From CAZJFC01 sp964545245 (lineage in GTDB: Bacteria > Pseudomonadota > Alphaproteobacteria > Rickettsiales > 21-14-0-20-44-7): 26,065 nt of DNA. Position 1 is the stretch's first letter. Each line of letters begins with the position of its first letter. A model generated the notes under the pieces. It was not told where the DNA came from. It did not search any database and saw nothing but the letters and a program-made list of their open reading frames with translations. The position numbers and the translations under genes were made by a program. Shown here piece after piece: positions 7,842-15,727 of this stretch. Location: positions 1-26,065 of the forward strand of contig CAZJFC010000027.1 of assembly GCA_964545245.1 (NCBI GenBank), read 5' to 3'.

Positions 7842-8907
7842 AAGTTTTAAGGAACTCTTTTAAGTCTTTTTCCTGCACGTCATCCGCGATGAATGACTTG
7901 CCGATCCCGCGCGCAAGTATGAAAACCATCCTGCCGTCCTTGACCTTTTTGTCGGATTTCATATGCCCAACCAGCGCGTTCACATCCCATTTTTTCAGGT
8001 ATTTGCGCGGGTTCACGGGCAGGCCGATTTTCCTGAAATGGGCAATGATTTTTTCCACATCCGCCTGCGGGCATAGCCCCAGCCTTGCCGAATATTCAAA
8101 TGCCATCACCATGCCCAGCGCCACCGCCTCGCCATGCAGCAACCTGTCGGAATATCCGCACTCGGCTTCCAGCGCGTGGCCGAAAGTGTGCCCAAGGTTG
8201 AGCAGCGCGCGGATATCCCCTTCGCGCTCATCGGCGGCGACAATTTCCGCCTTCGCCTTGCATGACTCATAAATCGCCGCAATCAGGTTTTCTTTCTTTT
8301 TAAGGTCTGTGCTGTCGAGCCACGTAAAAAAATCCGGGCGGTTGATAAGGCCGTATTTCACCACCTCGGCATAGCCCGCAAGGAACTCGCGTTTCTTGAG
8401 GGTTTTCAGAATTGCGGTATCCGCCACAACCAGCCTGGGCTGGTAAAACGCGCCGACGAGGTTCTTGCCGAACCCGGAATTCACCGCCGTCTTGCCGCCC
8501 ACGGAACTGTCCACCTGCGCGAGCAATGTTGTCGGTATCTGGATGAAATTTACTCCACGCAATGTCACGCTGGCGGCAAATCCGGCAAGGTCGCCAATCA
8601 CCCCGCCGCCGAATGCGATAATCGTGGTTTTGCGCTCAACCCTGTTTTTAAGCAAAAAATCGCACACCGATTCAAGGTTAGCGAAGCTTTTGGTTTTCTC
8701 GCCCGCCGGCAGGATCTTTGTTTTATATGAAATACCCGCTTTTTTGAGCGCCGCCTCAAGTTTTTTAAGGTGTAGCCCGGCCACGTTGCGGTCAGTGATA
8801 ATGAATGTTTTTTTCTGCGGGATGAATGGTGCAACCTCATGCAAAAGGTTTTCACCAATTAAAATATCATAGCTGCGCGAGCCGAGTTCAACTTTCAGTT
8901 TTTTCAC
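7834..8907 (-). CDS. aroB: 3-dehydroquinate synthase
   Basis: AroB converts DAHP to 3-dehydroquinate in the shikimate pathway, using NAD and a divalent metal. The 357-aa sequence has the NAD-binding GGGVIGDLAGF (100-110), the family block QIPTTLLAQVDSSVGGKTAVN-region (123-143) and GHTFGHALE (239-247). The zinc ligands are E181 in GYAEVVK, H240 in the GHTFGH motif and H258 in LLHGEAV. The start overlaps the end of aroK by 20 nt. The arrangement aroK-aroB-small protein is one tightly packed operon, ensuring coordinate synthesis of two enzymes in the same pathway. Confidence 0.97.
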   Translation of the reverse strand: MKKLKVELGSRSYDILIGENLLHEVAPFIPQKKTFIITDRNVAGLHLKKLEAALKKAGISYKTKILPAGEKTKSFANLESVCDFLLKNRVERKTTIIAFGGGVIGDLAGFAASVTLRGVNFIQIPTTLLAQVDSSVGGKTAVNSGFGKNLVGAFYQPRLVVADTAILKTLKKREFLAGYAEVVKYGLINRPDFFTWLDSTDLKKKENLIAAIYESCKAKAEIVAADEREGDIRALLNLGHTFGHALEAECGYSDRLLHGEAVALGMVMAFEYSARLGLCPQADVEKIIAHFRKIGLPVNPRKYLKKWDVNALVGHMKSDKKVKDGRMVFILARGIGKSFIADDVQEKDLKEFLKTYA

Positions 8908-9424
8908 AATTTTCCAGCTTGTTCATGATTTCGTTGGTAATAATCGTGCGGGAATTGCTGTCAGTGTCAACAATTATATGCGCCTGTTCATAGACAGGAT
9001 ATCTTTCCCCGATCAGTTTTGTAAGCATCTCGTGCTTGTTCACATTGGCGAGCAAAGGCCGCGTGGTGGTGTTCTCCAGCCTGTCCACCAGCGTGGCAAT
9101 GTCGGAGCGGAGCCAGATGCAGGTTGATTTTCCCAATATCACCGCGCGGGTCTCCGGGTTCATGAATGCCCCGCCGCCGGTGGCAAGCACGCAGGGCGCA
9201 TCGCTTTTTTCCAGGATCTCGCGGATGGTCTTTGCCTCAACCTTGCGGAAGAACGCCTCGCCGTCCCGCTCAAAAATTTCGGAAACCGGATAGCCCGCCT
9301 GCGCTTCAATCTCACGGTCAGAGTCGACAAAGCCGACTTCCAGCTTGCGGGCAAGATACATTCCCACCGTGGTTTTTCCTGCGCCCATCAGCCCGATCAG
9401 AGTTATTGGCTTTTTCAGTTTCAT
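8888..9424 (-). CDS. aroK: Shikimate kinase
   Basis: AroK phosphorylates shikimate at the 3-hydroxyl with ATP. The 178-aa protein has a P-loop GLMGAGKTT (10-18), the shikimate-binding DSDREIE (about 32-38; D34 in the usual D-x-D motif), the GGGAF loop (about 79-83) and the lid sequence TTTRPLL (about 115-121). The open frame extends 80 codons further upstream, but that part would lie antisense inside xerD and has no kinase similarity. The ATG at 9424 gives the normal length; an ATG at 9442 (adding MPYYRR) is possible. The last codons overlap aroB. The promoter must lie within or before the first codons of the divergent xerD, since only 16 bp separate the genes. Confidence 0.95.
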   Translation of the reverse strand: MKLKKPITLIGLMGAGKTTVGMYLARKLEVGFVDSDREIEAQAGYPVSEIFERDGEAFFRKVEAKTIREILEKSDAPCVLATGGGAFMNPETRAVILGKSTCIWLRSDIATLVDRLENTTTRPLLANVNKHEMLTKLIGERYPVYEQAHIIVDTDSNSRTIITNEIMNKLENCEKTES

Positions 9425-9440
9425 GCGCCTATAATAAGGC

Positions 9441-10343
9441 ATGTCAGCTTTTTTGCATCTGGAATCTTTCCTCGAAATGATGGGTGTCGAGCGCGGCTCC
9501 TCCGCCAACACAATTGAATCATACCGCCGCGACCTTGCGGATTTTATCGGCTTCATAAAAGAACCTGCGGAAACCGTGAGCCGCGAGAAAATCATTAAAT
9601 ATATGAGTTCACTGGCGGATAAGGGGTTCTCCGCCCGCACACGCGCAAGGAAGCTTTCCAGCCTCAACCAGTTTTTCCTGTTCCTTTATGTGGAAAAAAT
9701 CCGCACCGATAACCCCTGCACCAATATCGATGCGCCGAAGCTGGGCAAATCCCTGCCGAAATTCCTTGAGGAGGAGGAAGTTGAAAAACTGCTCGAAGCC
9801 GCAGCCTCCGACACGCGCCTCAAATGCCTGCTCGAAATTCTATATGCTACAGGCTTGCGCGTAACCGAGCTTATTTCACTGAAAAAATCTTCCATCCGCC
9901 GCGAAAAGGATGATTTCCACGTTTTCGTCAAAGGCAAGGGCAACAAGGAAAGGATCGTCCCACTCGGCAGGAAGGCAGTGGAGGCTTTGGGCGAATATTT
10001 GCGTGAATGTGAAATAAAAACGGAAAAAAAGAAAAAAACAGCGGCGGCAACAGCACAAAATGAATGGCTGTTCCCCTCCGGTAAATCACATCTTACGCGC
10101 CAGCGTTTTGGGCAGATGCTCAAGGAGCTTGCAATTAATTCCGGTATTGACCCGGAAAAAGTTTCGCCGCACGTGCTGCGCCATTCCTTCGCCAGCCACC
10201 TGCTCCACCACGGGGCGGATTTGCGGCTGGTGCAGGAATTGCTCGGCCATGAGCAAATCGCCACCACGCAGATTTACACGCATATACAGAGCAAGAAACT
10301 CTATGACCTTGTGCAGCAACACCACCCGCTGGCAAAGGTTTGA
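9441..10343 (+). CDS. xerD: Tyrosine recombinase XerD
   Basis: This 300-aa protein is a site-specific recombinase of the XerC/XerD type, which resolves chromosome dimers at dif with FtsK. The N-terminal SAM-like domain (1-100) has the usual SANTIESYRRDL core-binding start. The catalytic set is complete: R140 in YATGLRVTEL, K166 in VKGKGNKERIVPLG, H244 and R247 in SPHVLRHSFASHL, H270 in LLGHEQIATTQIY and nucleophile Y279. A Lys-rich insert at about 194-200 (five Lys, as KTEKKKK) lengthens a loop before the C-terminal helices. XerD fits better than XerC from the GHEQIATTQIYTH ending and the aroK neighbour, but the two are close. The stop is separated from the convergent AsmA gene by one base. 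Confidence 0.9.
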   Translation: MSAFLHLESFLEMMGVERGSSANTIESYRRDLADFIGFIKEPAETVSREKIIKYMSSLADKGFSARTRARKLSSLNQFFLFLYVEKIRTDNPCTNIDAPKLGKSLPKFLEEEEVEKLLEAAASDTRLKCLLEILYATGLRVTELISLKKSSIRREKDDFHVFVKGKGNKERIVPLGRKAVEALGEYLRECEIKTEKKKKTAAATAQNEWLFPSGKSHLTRQRFGQMLKELAINSGIDPEKVSPHVLRHSFASHLLHHGADLRLVQELLGHEQIATTQIYTHIQSKKLYDLVQQHHPLAKV

Positions 10344-10344
10344 T

Positions 10345-13260
10345 CTATTGCTTCAGCACGCCCCTTAGCAGTTCCTGCGTGCCTTGTTTAATCAACTCGT
10401 TCTTGATCTCTTTTTTGGTCGGCGGCTTGTTGTCATTCGCTGCCGGAGTTTCCTGGTCAGCTTCCTGCCCGCCGCCAGACCTTGTATTACCGCCTATCAG
10501 ACCCTGAACTTCCTGCGGGATGATATTTCTCTTGCCGAGGTAATTCACCAGCCTGCGCTCGATGTAACGGCGGATTTCATCACTATCGACCTCGATCTTC
10601 GGCTCGTCAATATCGCCGCTCATGCGGATGCCAAGCCCCGGCCTGTCTTTCCCGTCGGGCATTATCAGGTTGAATATCGCCTTGGTATCCATCACCCAGT
10701 TCACCAGATCGGCATAGCCTTCATACCTGCCCTGGCCAGATTTCGTCTGGAGCTGGAAATTCTGCGGTTTCACCACACCCTGCCCCGCCAGCAACGAGCC
10801 TTTCAGCACATTGATTTTGGTCACGCTTGAATCATCCGAAACAGTTTTGACGAGCGGGACGATGTTTAATGCGCTGTTGATATTGGTTAGCTGCTGCGCG
10901 AATACATCAACGTCAAAACCTTTCACCCAGATATCGCTCCCGGCAATTGTCACCGCGCCTTCAAGGTTCTGTATCATCGCAAGCTGATGGACACCACCCG
11001 CCGTCAGGCTGCCGCTGATATTCGTACGGCCATTGGCAAGGCGGTTATTGTCGGCCAGTTTCTGCGCAACCTCAACCAGGTTCATATTATCCGCAGCAAA
11101 ATTCACCGCGAATGTCGGCACTGAAGAAATGTCAAAATTGCCCTTGGTACGCAACGCGCCGCCGAACATGTTCCCGTCAAAACGGTCAAGGCTAAGCTTG
11201 CCGCGATCCAGAACCCCCTTGGCAATCAGGTTGCCGATGGCAAGCTCGCGGTGCTTCAGGAGCGGGGTGTTGATGACAAATTCCACATCGAGTTCATCAA
11301 GCGGCTTGAAGTCAAACGGTTCAGTTGACCAGCGCGCCTTGCCTTTTTTCTTGGGTGTACCTGCCGCAGCTTTATCCGCCGCCTGTTTTTCCGCGCTGAT
11401 GAAGTTCGCGGTATCTATCTGGCCAAGATTCGCTTCAATTACAACTTTTGCCCTTTCACTGCCCGCCATCAGGGCGCCGCGTGCGGAAAACTGTATCTTG
11501 CGCCCGGACGCAACCACCGAACCAATCGAAATTTCACCGGGGCGGAAATTTGTCTGTAGCTTTACGCCGGAATATATATCACCGCCAAAACCAATACTGC
11601 CAATGTTAAGGTTGGCCTTGCCTTTAACCGGGAATTCACGCAGCCAGTCAAAATTAAGCTGTTTTTCAATCACCCCTTGCGGGCGGTTAGGGTCAACCGG
11701 AGCGGCAGGTGCAGGCTTTGAGTCGGCAAGGTAATCGTCAAAATTGATTTTTCCGATGCTGCCGGTCAGGTCAATATCCGGGATCTGTTTGGACCCGTTG
11801 GCAGATTCCGCCAAAACCACCTCAATGTTGCCGCTGAAACGGGTTTCATCAAAACTTACATCCGCCTTGGTCAGGTTAAGAGTAGTCTTATCTTCCGCCA
11901 GACGCGTATATATATTCGACGAAAACGCATATTGCTTCAGCACCGCCGGTTTTGCCCTGCCGACATCCACCTGATAGGTTTCAAGCAGTTTCCTGAGGTC
12001 AGTTCCCTGCCCGGCAATTGCGCCGTCGAACGCCCTGCCGTTGCTGTCTTTGCTTATCGTCCCGAAAACCTCAAGCCTGCCGCCGCCGGGAATATCGGCG
12101 TTGAAAGGGCTGAGGACTATATTATCGCCATCAACGGTTGCGATGAATTGCAGGTTATTGAGGACATTCTTGTTATAGCTTGCGCGGTCTGTTGAAAACT
12201 GCACATGCGCCATTGTTTTTTTCTTTATTCCTTCACGGAAATTTTCACGCTCGGATTTTTTTTCCTCCGGCGGGATTTTTGACTGGAAACCTTCCGGCGG
12301 CAATAAATCATCCAGTTTCAGGTTCTGGAATTTCAAATTCGTGGTGATTTCGGTATATCCCGAAGTTTCTTCCTCACCAACGCTAAGGCTGCCGCTGCCC
12401 TTTGTTTCACCCAGCGATATATCCATGTTTTTGAGCGCGATTATATTCTCGTGGCGAGTAACATCGGCAGAAAAGCCGACAGGCTTGCCGCCGAGATGCT
12501 CAATTTCCCTTATCCTGAATTTCTGTACCAGCGGGGAAATATCGGGGCTGGAAACCGAAAGTTTGCCATCGCCCTGCCTGCCGCGATAGGAAATTTTACT
12601 GCCCATGAAATCACCTTCGATATCCGCCGTAAGGTCTGAGAAATTCTCAACCCCGCCACGCAGGGCAATGTTTTCACCGTCAAAATTCATGTCGGCATTG
12701 AACTTTACAGGCCCCCGCAGGGAACCAATCGAAGCAGTGGCATTCAGGCCGGTGATTTTGTATTCGTTATTTTCATCACGGTACTGGATATTGCCATCAT
12801 TAATTTTTACCGAATTGATTGCCATATCCACCTTTCCTCCAGAGGCAGAAGGGCTAGAAGCGGCGGCAGGTTCACTTACGGGAGAATTTTTTGCATTTTC
12901 CCAGTTATAAACACCCTCCGTCCTTTCAATAATGATTTTCGGGGAGGTGACTTCCAGTGATTCCAGCTCAAATTTCCCGGAAAGAAGCCCGGCCAGCTTG
13001 GGATAAGCAATTATACTGTTCACGCTGGCGATGGTTTTCGAGTTATTGGAAACCGTCACATCGGAAACCGTGGCCTTGGGAACCGGGAACAGCGACAGGC
13101 TGACCGGCCCGCGCAAGGCAAGGGTAAGCCCGGAACTTTCCTTGAAACGAGCCTCAATTTCGCCCTTGTAGCGGTTAGGGTCAAGGAAGCTGGGAACCAC
13201 TACCAGAGCCAGTATTATCAATAAAATAAAGGCCACGAGGCCGATTATCAGCTTTTTCAT
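10345..13260 (-). CDS. AsmA family protein
   Basis: This 971-aa protein belongs to the AsmA/TamB-like bridge proteins, thought to help move or balance lipids between inner and outer membranes. It has one N-terminal membrane anchor (about 4-24, KKLIIGLVAFILLIILALVV), then the AsmA motif VVPSFLDPNRYKGEIEARF and a long, beta-rich periplasmic region. Ser/Ala/Pro-rich linkers occur near 126-142, 518-530 and 630-645. The AsmA C-terminal domain appears at about 720-900, including AQQLTNINSALNIVPLV. The C-terminal 45 residues are Gly/Gln/Lys-rich. I chose the ATG at 13260 because GGGA lies just upstream; a TTG four codons earlier is less likely. It is longer than E. coli AsmA (617 aa), as often in alphaproteobacteria. 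The gene stands alone between xerD and rpmB. Confidence 0.88.
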   Translation of the reverse strand: MKKLIIGLVAFILLIILALVVVPSFLDPNRYKGEIEARFKESSGLTLALRGPVSLSLFPVPKATVSDVTVSNNSKTIASVNSIIAYPKLAGLLSGKFELESLEVTSPKIIIERTEGVYNWENAKNSPVSEPAAASSPSASGGKVDMAINSVKINDGNIQYRDENNEYKITGLNATASIGSLRGPVKFNADMNFDGENIALRGGVENFSDLTADIEGDFMGSKISYRGRQGDGKLSVSSPDISPLVQKFRIREIEHLGGKPVGFSADVTRHENIIALKNMDISLGETKGSGSLSVGEEETSGYTEITTNLKFQNLKLDDLLPPEGFQSKIPPEEKKSERENFREGIKKKTMAHVQFSTDRASYNKNVLNNLQFIATVDGDNIVLSPFNADIPGGGRLEVFGTISKDSNGRAFDGAIAGQGTDLRKLLETYQVDVGRAKPAVLKQYAFSSNIYTRLAEDKTTLNLTKADVSFDETRFSGNIEVVLAESANGSKQIPDIDLTGSIGKINFDDYLADSKPAPAAPVDPNRPQGVIEKQLNFDWLREFPVKGKANLNIGSIGFGGDIYSGVKLQTNFRPGEISIGSVVASGRKIQFSARGALMAGSERAKVVIEANLGQIDTANFISAEKQAADKAAAGTPKKKGKARWSTEPFDFKPLDELDVEFVINTPLLKHRELAIGNLIAKGVLDRGKLSLDRFDGNMFGGALRTKGNFDISSVPTFAVNFAADNMNLVEVAQKLADNNRLANGRTNISGSLTAGGVHQLAMIQNLEGAVTIAGSDIWVKGFDVDVFAQQLTNINSALNIVPLVKTVSDDSSVTKINVLKGSLLAGQGVVKPQNFQLQTKSGQGRYEGYADLVNWVMDTKAIFNLIMPDGKDRPGLGIRMSGDIDEPKIEVDSDEIRRYIERRLVNYLGKRNIIPQEVQGLIGGNTRSGGGQEADQETPAANDNKPPTKKEIKNELIKQGTQELLRGVLKQ

Positions 13261-13305
13261 GTTTGTTCCCAATTTCGGCCAAATCCGGGGGTTAAGTTTT
13301 TAGCC

Positions 13306-13335
13306 TTGACTTTTGGCGGTTTTGGTAGATATATT
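13306..13335 (+). promoter_or_regulatory. Predicted promoter of rpmB
   Basis: TTGACT (13306-13311) and TATATT (13330-13335) are 18 bp apart, each a 5/6 match to the sigma70 consensus. Transcription would begin near 13342, so the coding start must be the ATG at 13367 and not the open frame from 13313. Confidence 0.65.
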
Positions 13336-13366
13336 CCGCCTCCCAAAGTTAAAAGGTAGGGTAGAA

Positions 13367-13801
13367 ATGTCAAGAAGTTGTGAACTTACAGGTGTTAGGA
13401 CTCAGGTCGGATACAATGTCCCGATCGAGCGTAGCCAAACCGGCGTGCGTACAAAGCGCACTTTCGTGCCGAATATCCAGAATGTGACAGTTTTGTCAGA
13501 CGCGCTCGGTAAAGTTTCCCTGCGCCTTGCAGTTAAGACCATCCGCTCGATCGAGCACAATGGCGGTCTGGACAATTTCCTTTTGAAAACCTCAGCTACA
13601 AAGCTGACGACAAAAGGCAAAGCGCTGAAAAAACAGATAAAAGCTAAAACCCCCGCAAAGCCGTTCGAGAAAAAAGCCAAAAAACCAGCTGAAAAATCCC
13701 CTCGCGCCAAAGCTGCCGCAAAAATCCGCGGTGAAGGCAAGGCGGAAAAAGCCAAAAAAGCCCCGGCGAAAAAACCCGTAGCAAAGAAAGCGGCAAAATA
13801 A
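13367..13801 (+). CDS. rpmB: Large-subunit ribosomal protein bL28 with extended basic tail
   Basis: Residues 1-93 are a full bL28: MSRSCELTG opening, RRTFVPN-like TKRTFVPNIQNV (29-40) and the alphaproteobacterial block SIEHNGGLDNFLLK (61-74). The protein then runs on for about 50 residues made almost only of Lys, Ala, Pro and Glu (95-144), resembling histone H1 or AlgP tails with KPA/AKKP repeats. bL28 in alphaproteobacteria is usually about 95-100 aa, so the tail is extra. The Shine-Dalgarno AGGTAGG sits 6 nt before the ATG. The tail keeps the frame and codon use of a real gene and ends at TAA just before a palindromic repeat. It may bind RNA or strengthen ribosome assembly; this is inference. 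Confidence 0.95.
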   Translation: MSRSCELTGVRTQVGYNVPIERSQTGVRTKRTFVPNIQNVTVLSDALGKVSLRLAVKTIRSIEHNGGLDNFLLKTSATKLTTKGKALKKQIKAKTPAKPFEKKAKKPAEKSPRAKAAAKIRGEGKAEKAKKAPAKKPVAKKAAK

Positions 13802-13806
13802 ATCCT

Positions 13807-13858
13807 GTCACTCCCGCGCAGGCGGGGGTCTTAAGATTCCCGCCTTCGCGGGAATGAC
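13807..13858. repeat. Inverted repeat of the CCCGCG-CAGGCGGG type
   Basis: Two 26-bp arms (13807-13832 and 13833-13858) are near-perfect inverse copies with only a few mismatches, each containing its own CCCGC...GCGGG hairpin. A single arm recurs at 17283-17300. The same unit is common in other bacterial genomes and gives spurious peptides such as SREGGN when translated. It lies 6 bp after the rpmB stop. Confidence 0.8.
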
Positions 13859-13885
13859 AACTTGAATTTTTCTGTACTGTACCCA

Positions 13886-13925
13886 AAGAAACCCTGCTCA
13901 AACCGAAAGTTTAGCAGGGTTTCTT
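13886..13925 (+). terminator. Strong stem-loop terminator after rpmB
   Basis: AAGAAACCCTGCT (13886-13898) and AGCAGGGTTTCTT (13913-13925) form a perfect 13-bp stem with a 14-nt loop, followed by ACTTTTACTT. The A-rich left side means it could also act on cobT transcripts from the other direction. Confidence 0.8.
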
Positions 13926-13939
13926 ACTTTTACTTCCGT

Positions 13940-14016
13940 GTCATTGCGAGCGAACAACGTGAGCGCGGCAATCCAGTCCGGATTGCTTCGTCAGGCATAG
14001 CCTTCCTCGCAATGAC
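13940..14016. repeat. Interspersed palindromic repeat, copy B
   Basis: The ends GTCATTGCGAG (13940-13950) and CTCGCAATGAC (14006-14016) are perfect inverted repeats, with an inner GCAATCC/GGATTGC pair. It matches copy A in inverse orientation and copy C in the same orientation. It lies 13 bp from the cobT stop. Confidence 0.85.
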
Positions 14017-14029
14017 GTAACTAACTCAC

Positions 14030-15727
14030 TCAGGCAACTGCGCGGCCAAACAGTTCTTCCATTTTGCCCACCATGGTTTCGCCGAGATCGGCAATGTCCA
14101 TAATCGTCACCGCATTCTTATAATACCTGCCCACATCATGGCCGATGCCGATAGCGAGCAATTCCATCTGGTTGGCGGATTCAATCTTTTTCACGATGTG
14201 CTTCAGATGCGTATCGAGATAATTCGGCTGGTTGGAGGAAATCGTCGAGTCATCCACCGGCGCTCCGTCGGAAATAACCATTAAAATCTTGCGGCTTTCC
14301 GGGCGGATGACCAAACGCTGCGAGGCCCAGATTATCGCCTCGCCGTCAATATTCTCTTTCAGCAAGCCTTCTTTCAACGCAAGGCCGAGGTTGCGCTTTG
14401 CCCTGCGCCACGGCGCATCGGCTGATTTATATATAATATGGCGCAAATCATTCAGCCTGCCGGAGTTTTTCGGCGCTCCCGCCTTTTGCCATGCCTGCCG
14501 CGCCCTGCCCCCTTTCCATTCCACCGTAGTGAAACCTAAAATTTCTACCTTCACGCCGCATTGCTCCAAAACGCGGGCGAGGATGTCGGCGCAGGCAATC
14601 GCCGAAACGATCGGGCGGCCACGCATCGAGCCGGAATTATCGAGCAGCAGGGTCACCACCGTATCCTTGAAATCGGACTCTTTATAGACCTTATAGATAT
14701 TCTCGAATTCCGGGTTGGCGACAATGCGCGAAAGGCGTTTCGGGTCGATATTGCCCTCCTCCTTATCGAATTCCCACCAGCTTGCCTTCTGCGCCATCAG
14801 CATTTGCTGGAGGCGGGCGGCAAGGCGGTTGGTGATGGTTTTCAGGCCAGCCATCTTGGAATCAAGCTGAGTACGCAGGCGGCTCAGTTCCTGAAAACTT
14901 GCAAGGTTGCTCGCCGTCACCACTTCATCGAACTGCCTTGTGTAAACCTTGTATTCAAACTCCGGCGCTGCCTCAACATTCGGCAAATGGCCGGGGGTCG
15001 CGCCGGATTCCTCGCTGCCGCCTTTCAACTCTTCCGTAGCGGATATTGTGGTCTTGCCGCTGCGCCCCTCGTTCTGGCGGTTTGCCTCCTGCTCAAGCTC
15101 GTCGTTATCATCTTCCTGATCGTCGTCCTGCTCCTGCTTTTTCTCATCCTGCGGGCGGGATTCGCTTTTTTCAGTCTGCGCCTGCTCGGCGCGGTTCTGC
15201 GTTTCAAGGACGTGTATAAGACCCATCACTGCCTTTGCGAATTCTTCCTGATTTTCCACGCTGGCGGCGAGTTTCTTCATCTCCTCCCCGGCATTGGAGG
15301 TTATCCATTTTTCAAGCACGCTGCCTTCGACATATTTCAGGCCCAGCGCCTTGTGCCAGAACACCTTGCCCACCAGTGACGGGATACTGTCATCATAAAC
15401 CTTGTTCCCGGCAATGTTTTGCAGCACGCCCGCATAATCGCGCGCGAGCATGACTTCGGTGCGGATGTTTTCCAGCTCATCAAAAATTTCGCCCTGATCG
15501 TGTCCGCGCGGCTTAAGGCTTGCATGCAGTTCTTCGTCATGAAAGCGGATTTTTGCCGCGACCTGGTCGGCCATGCCGCGTATCACGGGCAGGTTATCAA
15601 CATCCGGCAAAATTACCGAATTGGCGATTTTCTTCGGCTCCATATCATTGGAAAGCTGGAAGGAAACGTCCAGGTTCTTTTTTGACAGGGCGCGGAGTGC
15701 CGCCGAGATTTCGTCTTTTTGTTTCAT
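14030..15727 (-). CDS. cobT: Cobaltochelatase-type subunit CobT
   Basis: CobT with CobS forms the AAA+ chaperone that drives cobalt insertion by CobN in aerobic vitamin B12 synthesis. This 565-aa protein has the conserved N-terminal region (1-175), a very acidic Gln/Glu/Asp linker (about 180-245), the WWEFDKEEG segment (317-325) and a C-terminal von Willebrand A domain with the MIDAS motif DNSGSM (363-368) and ISDGAPVDD (about 486-494). It follows cobS with a 1-nt overlap (TAATG). CobN and other corrin genes are not seen in the window, and the CobST pair is kept in many alphaproteobacteria, so the partner here could be different. Length is slightly below the usual 600 or more, through a short linker. 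Confidence 0.93.
   Translation of the reverse strand: MKQKDEISAALRALSKKNLDVSFQLSNDMEPKKIANSVILPDVDNLPVIRGMADQVAAKIRFHDEELHASLKPRGHDQGEIFDELENIRTEVMLARDYAGVLQNIAGNKVYDDSIPSLVGKVFWHKALGLKYVEGSVLEKWITSNAGEEMKKLAASVENQEEFAKAVMGLIHVLETQNRAEQAQTEKSESRPQDEKKQEQDDDQEDDNDELEQEANRQNEGRSGKTTISATEELKGGSEESGATPGHLPNVEAAPEFEYKVYTRQFDEVVTASNLASFQELSRLRTQLDSKMAGLKTITNRLAARLQQMLMAQKASWWEFDKEEGNIDPKRLSRIVANPEFENIYKVYKESDFKDTVVTLLLDNSGSMRGRPIVSAIACADILARVLEQCGVKVEILGFTTVEWKGGRARQAWQKAGAPKNSGRLNDLRHIIYKSADAPWRRAKRNLGLALKEGLLKENIDGEAIIWASQRLVIRPESRKILMVISDGAPVDDSTISSNQPNYLDTHLKHIVKKIESANQMELLAIGIGHDVGRYYKNAVTIMDIADLGETMVGKMEELFGRAVA

Noticed and set aside
9425..9667. Upstream extension of aroK
   Set aside because: The extra 80 codons run antisense through xerD and have no shikimate kinase similarity; the normal length starts at 9424.
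14561..15379. Long plus-strand open frame opposite cobT (272 codons)
   Set aside because: It is antisense to a well-conserved cobT with no recognisable protein features.
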